Program-made: the position numbers and the translations under genes
Shown here: positions 12,858 to 13,190 of the stretch, in pieces
Layout: each line of letters begins with the position of its first letter
Numbering within the stretch: position 1 is the stretch's first letter
Assembly (NCBI GenBank): GCA_002704345.1
Contig: PAGD01000025.1
Location: forward strand, 6,203 to 19,392
Source of the DNA: Rhodobiaceae bacterium
GTDB lineage: Bacteria; Pseudomonadota; Alphaproteobacteria; MED-G09
Reading direction: 5' to 3'
DNA length: 13,190 nt
The notes under the pieces: generated by a model
The model's database searches: none
What the model was told of the DNA's origin: nothing
What the model saw: the letters and a program-made list of their open reading frames with translations, nothing else

Positions 12858-13190
12858 ATGAATAAAATACTATCTTTTTTTATAATTATACTAATTTCAA
12901 TAAATACAAATGCCAAAATTACTACAAAACCAGTTCTTACACTTGATACAGCCTCGAAAATGGCTGATTCATGTATAAGTTTAGCAAAAGAAAAGGGTTG
13001 GAAGGTAAATATTGCAATCTATGAATCCCCAGGGTCATTAAAATATTATGTATCTATGGATGGCACGTATCCAGCTTCAGAGGAAATTTCAAGACTAAAA
13101 GGGAAAACATCTGCTGGTTTACCCTACACTACTGCAGAATTAAGCGATATGGCCTTTGAAGGCGACTCTGCAAATAATGGTATTCTTACA
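12858..13190 (+). CDS. Secreted DUF336 (GlcG/HbpS-type) protein, 3' end outside the window
   Basis: The frame is open from ATG12858 to the window end (111 codons so far). GGGGAAA just upstream of the ATG supports this start. The product opens with a Sec signal peptide (MNKILSFFIILISINTNA, cleavage probably after Ala18) and then has the DUF336 (PF03928) pattern: PVLTLDTASKMADSCISLAKEKGWKV, 'IAIYESPGSLKYYVSMDGTYPASEEISRLKGKTSAGLP'. In the family this is 'Lt...A......A...g....iaVvD.~G.l....RmDga...s...A..KA.tA'. Relatives include GlcG, the PduO C-terminal domain and the haem-binding HbpS. Here the usual Arg-Met before the Asp-Gly is VSM. It is divergent from the carotenoid oxygenase operon, so the two may share regulation. 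The function is not established. Confidence 0.82.
   Translation, partial: MNKILSFFIIILISINTNAKITTKPVLTLDTASKMADSCISLAKEKGWKVNIAIYESPGSLKYYVSMDGTYPASEEISRLKGKTSAGLPYTTAELSDMAFEGDSANNGILT

Noticed and set aside
1..13190. CRISPR arrays, insertion sequences, att sites or phage genes
   Set aside because: No spaced direct repeats, terminal inverted repeats, transposase or integrase motifs were seen on either strand.

Overview
The window is strongly AT-rich, densely packed with very short intergenic gaps, and encodes bacterial proteins with Shine-Dalgarno sites of the AGAGG/GAGG type. The gene mix (BipA/TypA, a YdjA-type nitroreductase, DUF1289, tRNA-Arg with an encoded CCA, EthD, SDR, SnoaL-like and carotenoid-oxygenase genes) suggests a streamlined free-living marine proteobacterium, possibly a SAR86-like gammaproteobacterium. 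That placement is inference. One gene, a homologue of the NDUFS4 accessory subunit of complex I, is better known from alphaproteobacteria and mitochondria and keeps the assignment open. No rRNA, CRISPR array, transposase, phage gene or integrase is seen.

Layout. 1-171: the 3' end of a hotdog thioesterase (+). 164-637: a DUF3429 membrane protein (-). 754-2568: typA/bipA (-), preceded by a possible 26-codon membrane micro-protein (2633-2713, -). 2775-3271: a plus-strand pair, an ABM-fold monooxygenase-like protein and a DUF1289 protein with four cysteines. 3274-4776 (-): a run read leftwards as SDR oxidoreductase, a 26-residue single-span membrane protein, an isoprenylcysteine-methyltransferase-like membrane protein, and a 58-residue zinc-ribbon-like protein that overlaps the methyltransferase gene. 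A tRNA-Arg(UCU) lies upstream of this run (4861-4937, -).

5046-7721 (+) is a compact three-gene operon: an atypical SDR without the Tyr/Lys catalytic pair, a two-module EthD-type protein, and a ten-span YkvI-type transporter whose start overlaps the EthD stop. It looks like a small uptake-and-conversion cassette of unknown substrate. 7761-9344 (-) encodes a periplasmic lipoprotein joining a PQQ sugar-dehydrogenase-type propeller to a C-terminal cytochrome c. 9439-10023 (+) is an unrecognised helical protein.

10016-12774 (-) is a second tight operon, read leftwards: carotenoid cleavage oxygenase (RPE65 family), NDUFS4-like protein, YdjA-like nitroreductase, and a SnoaL/NTF2-like protein, with gaps of 2 to 17 bases. 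Divergent from it, 12858 to the window end is the start of a secreted DUF336/GlcG-HbpS-type protein.

Most of the window is enzymes for small-molecule oxidation with membrane and respiratory accessories. The best candidates for something undescribed are the SDR-EthD-YkvI operon, the carotenoid oxygenase-NDUFS4-nitroreductase-SnoaL operon, the hidden overlapping zinc-ribbon gene, and a repeated YTAATTAR arrangement in which two convergent genes share their Asn-stop ends.
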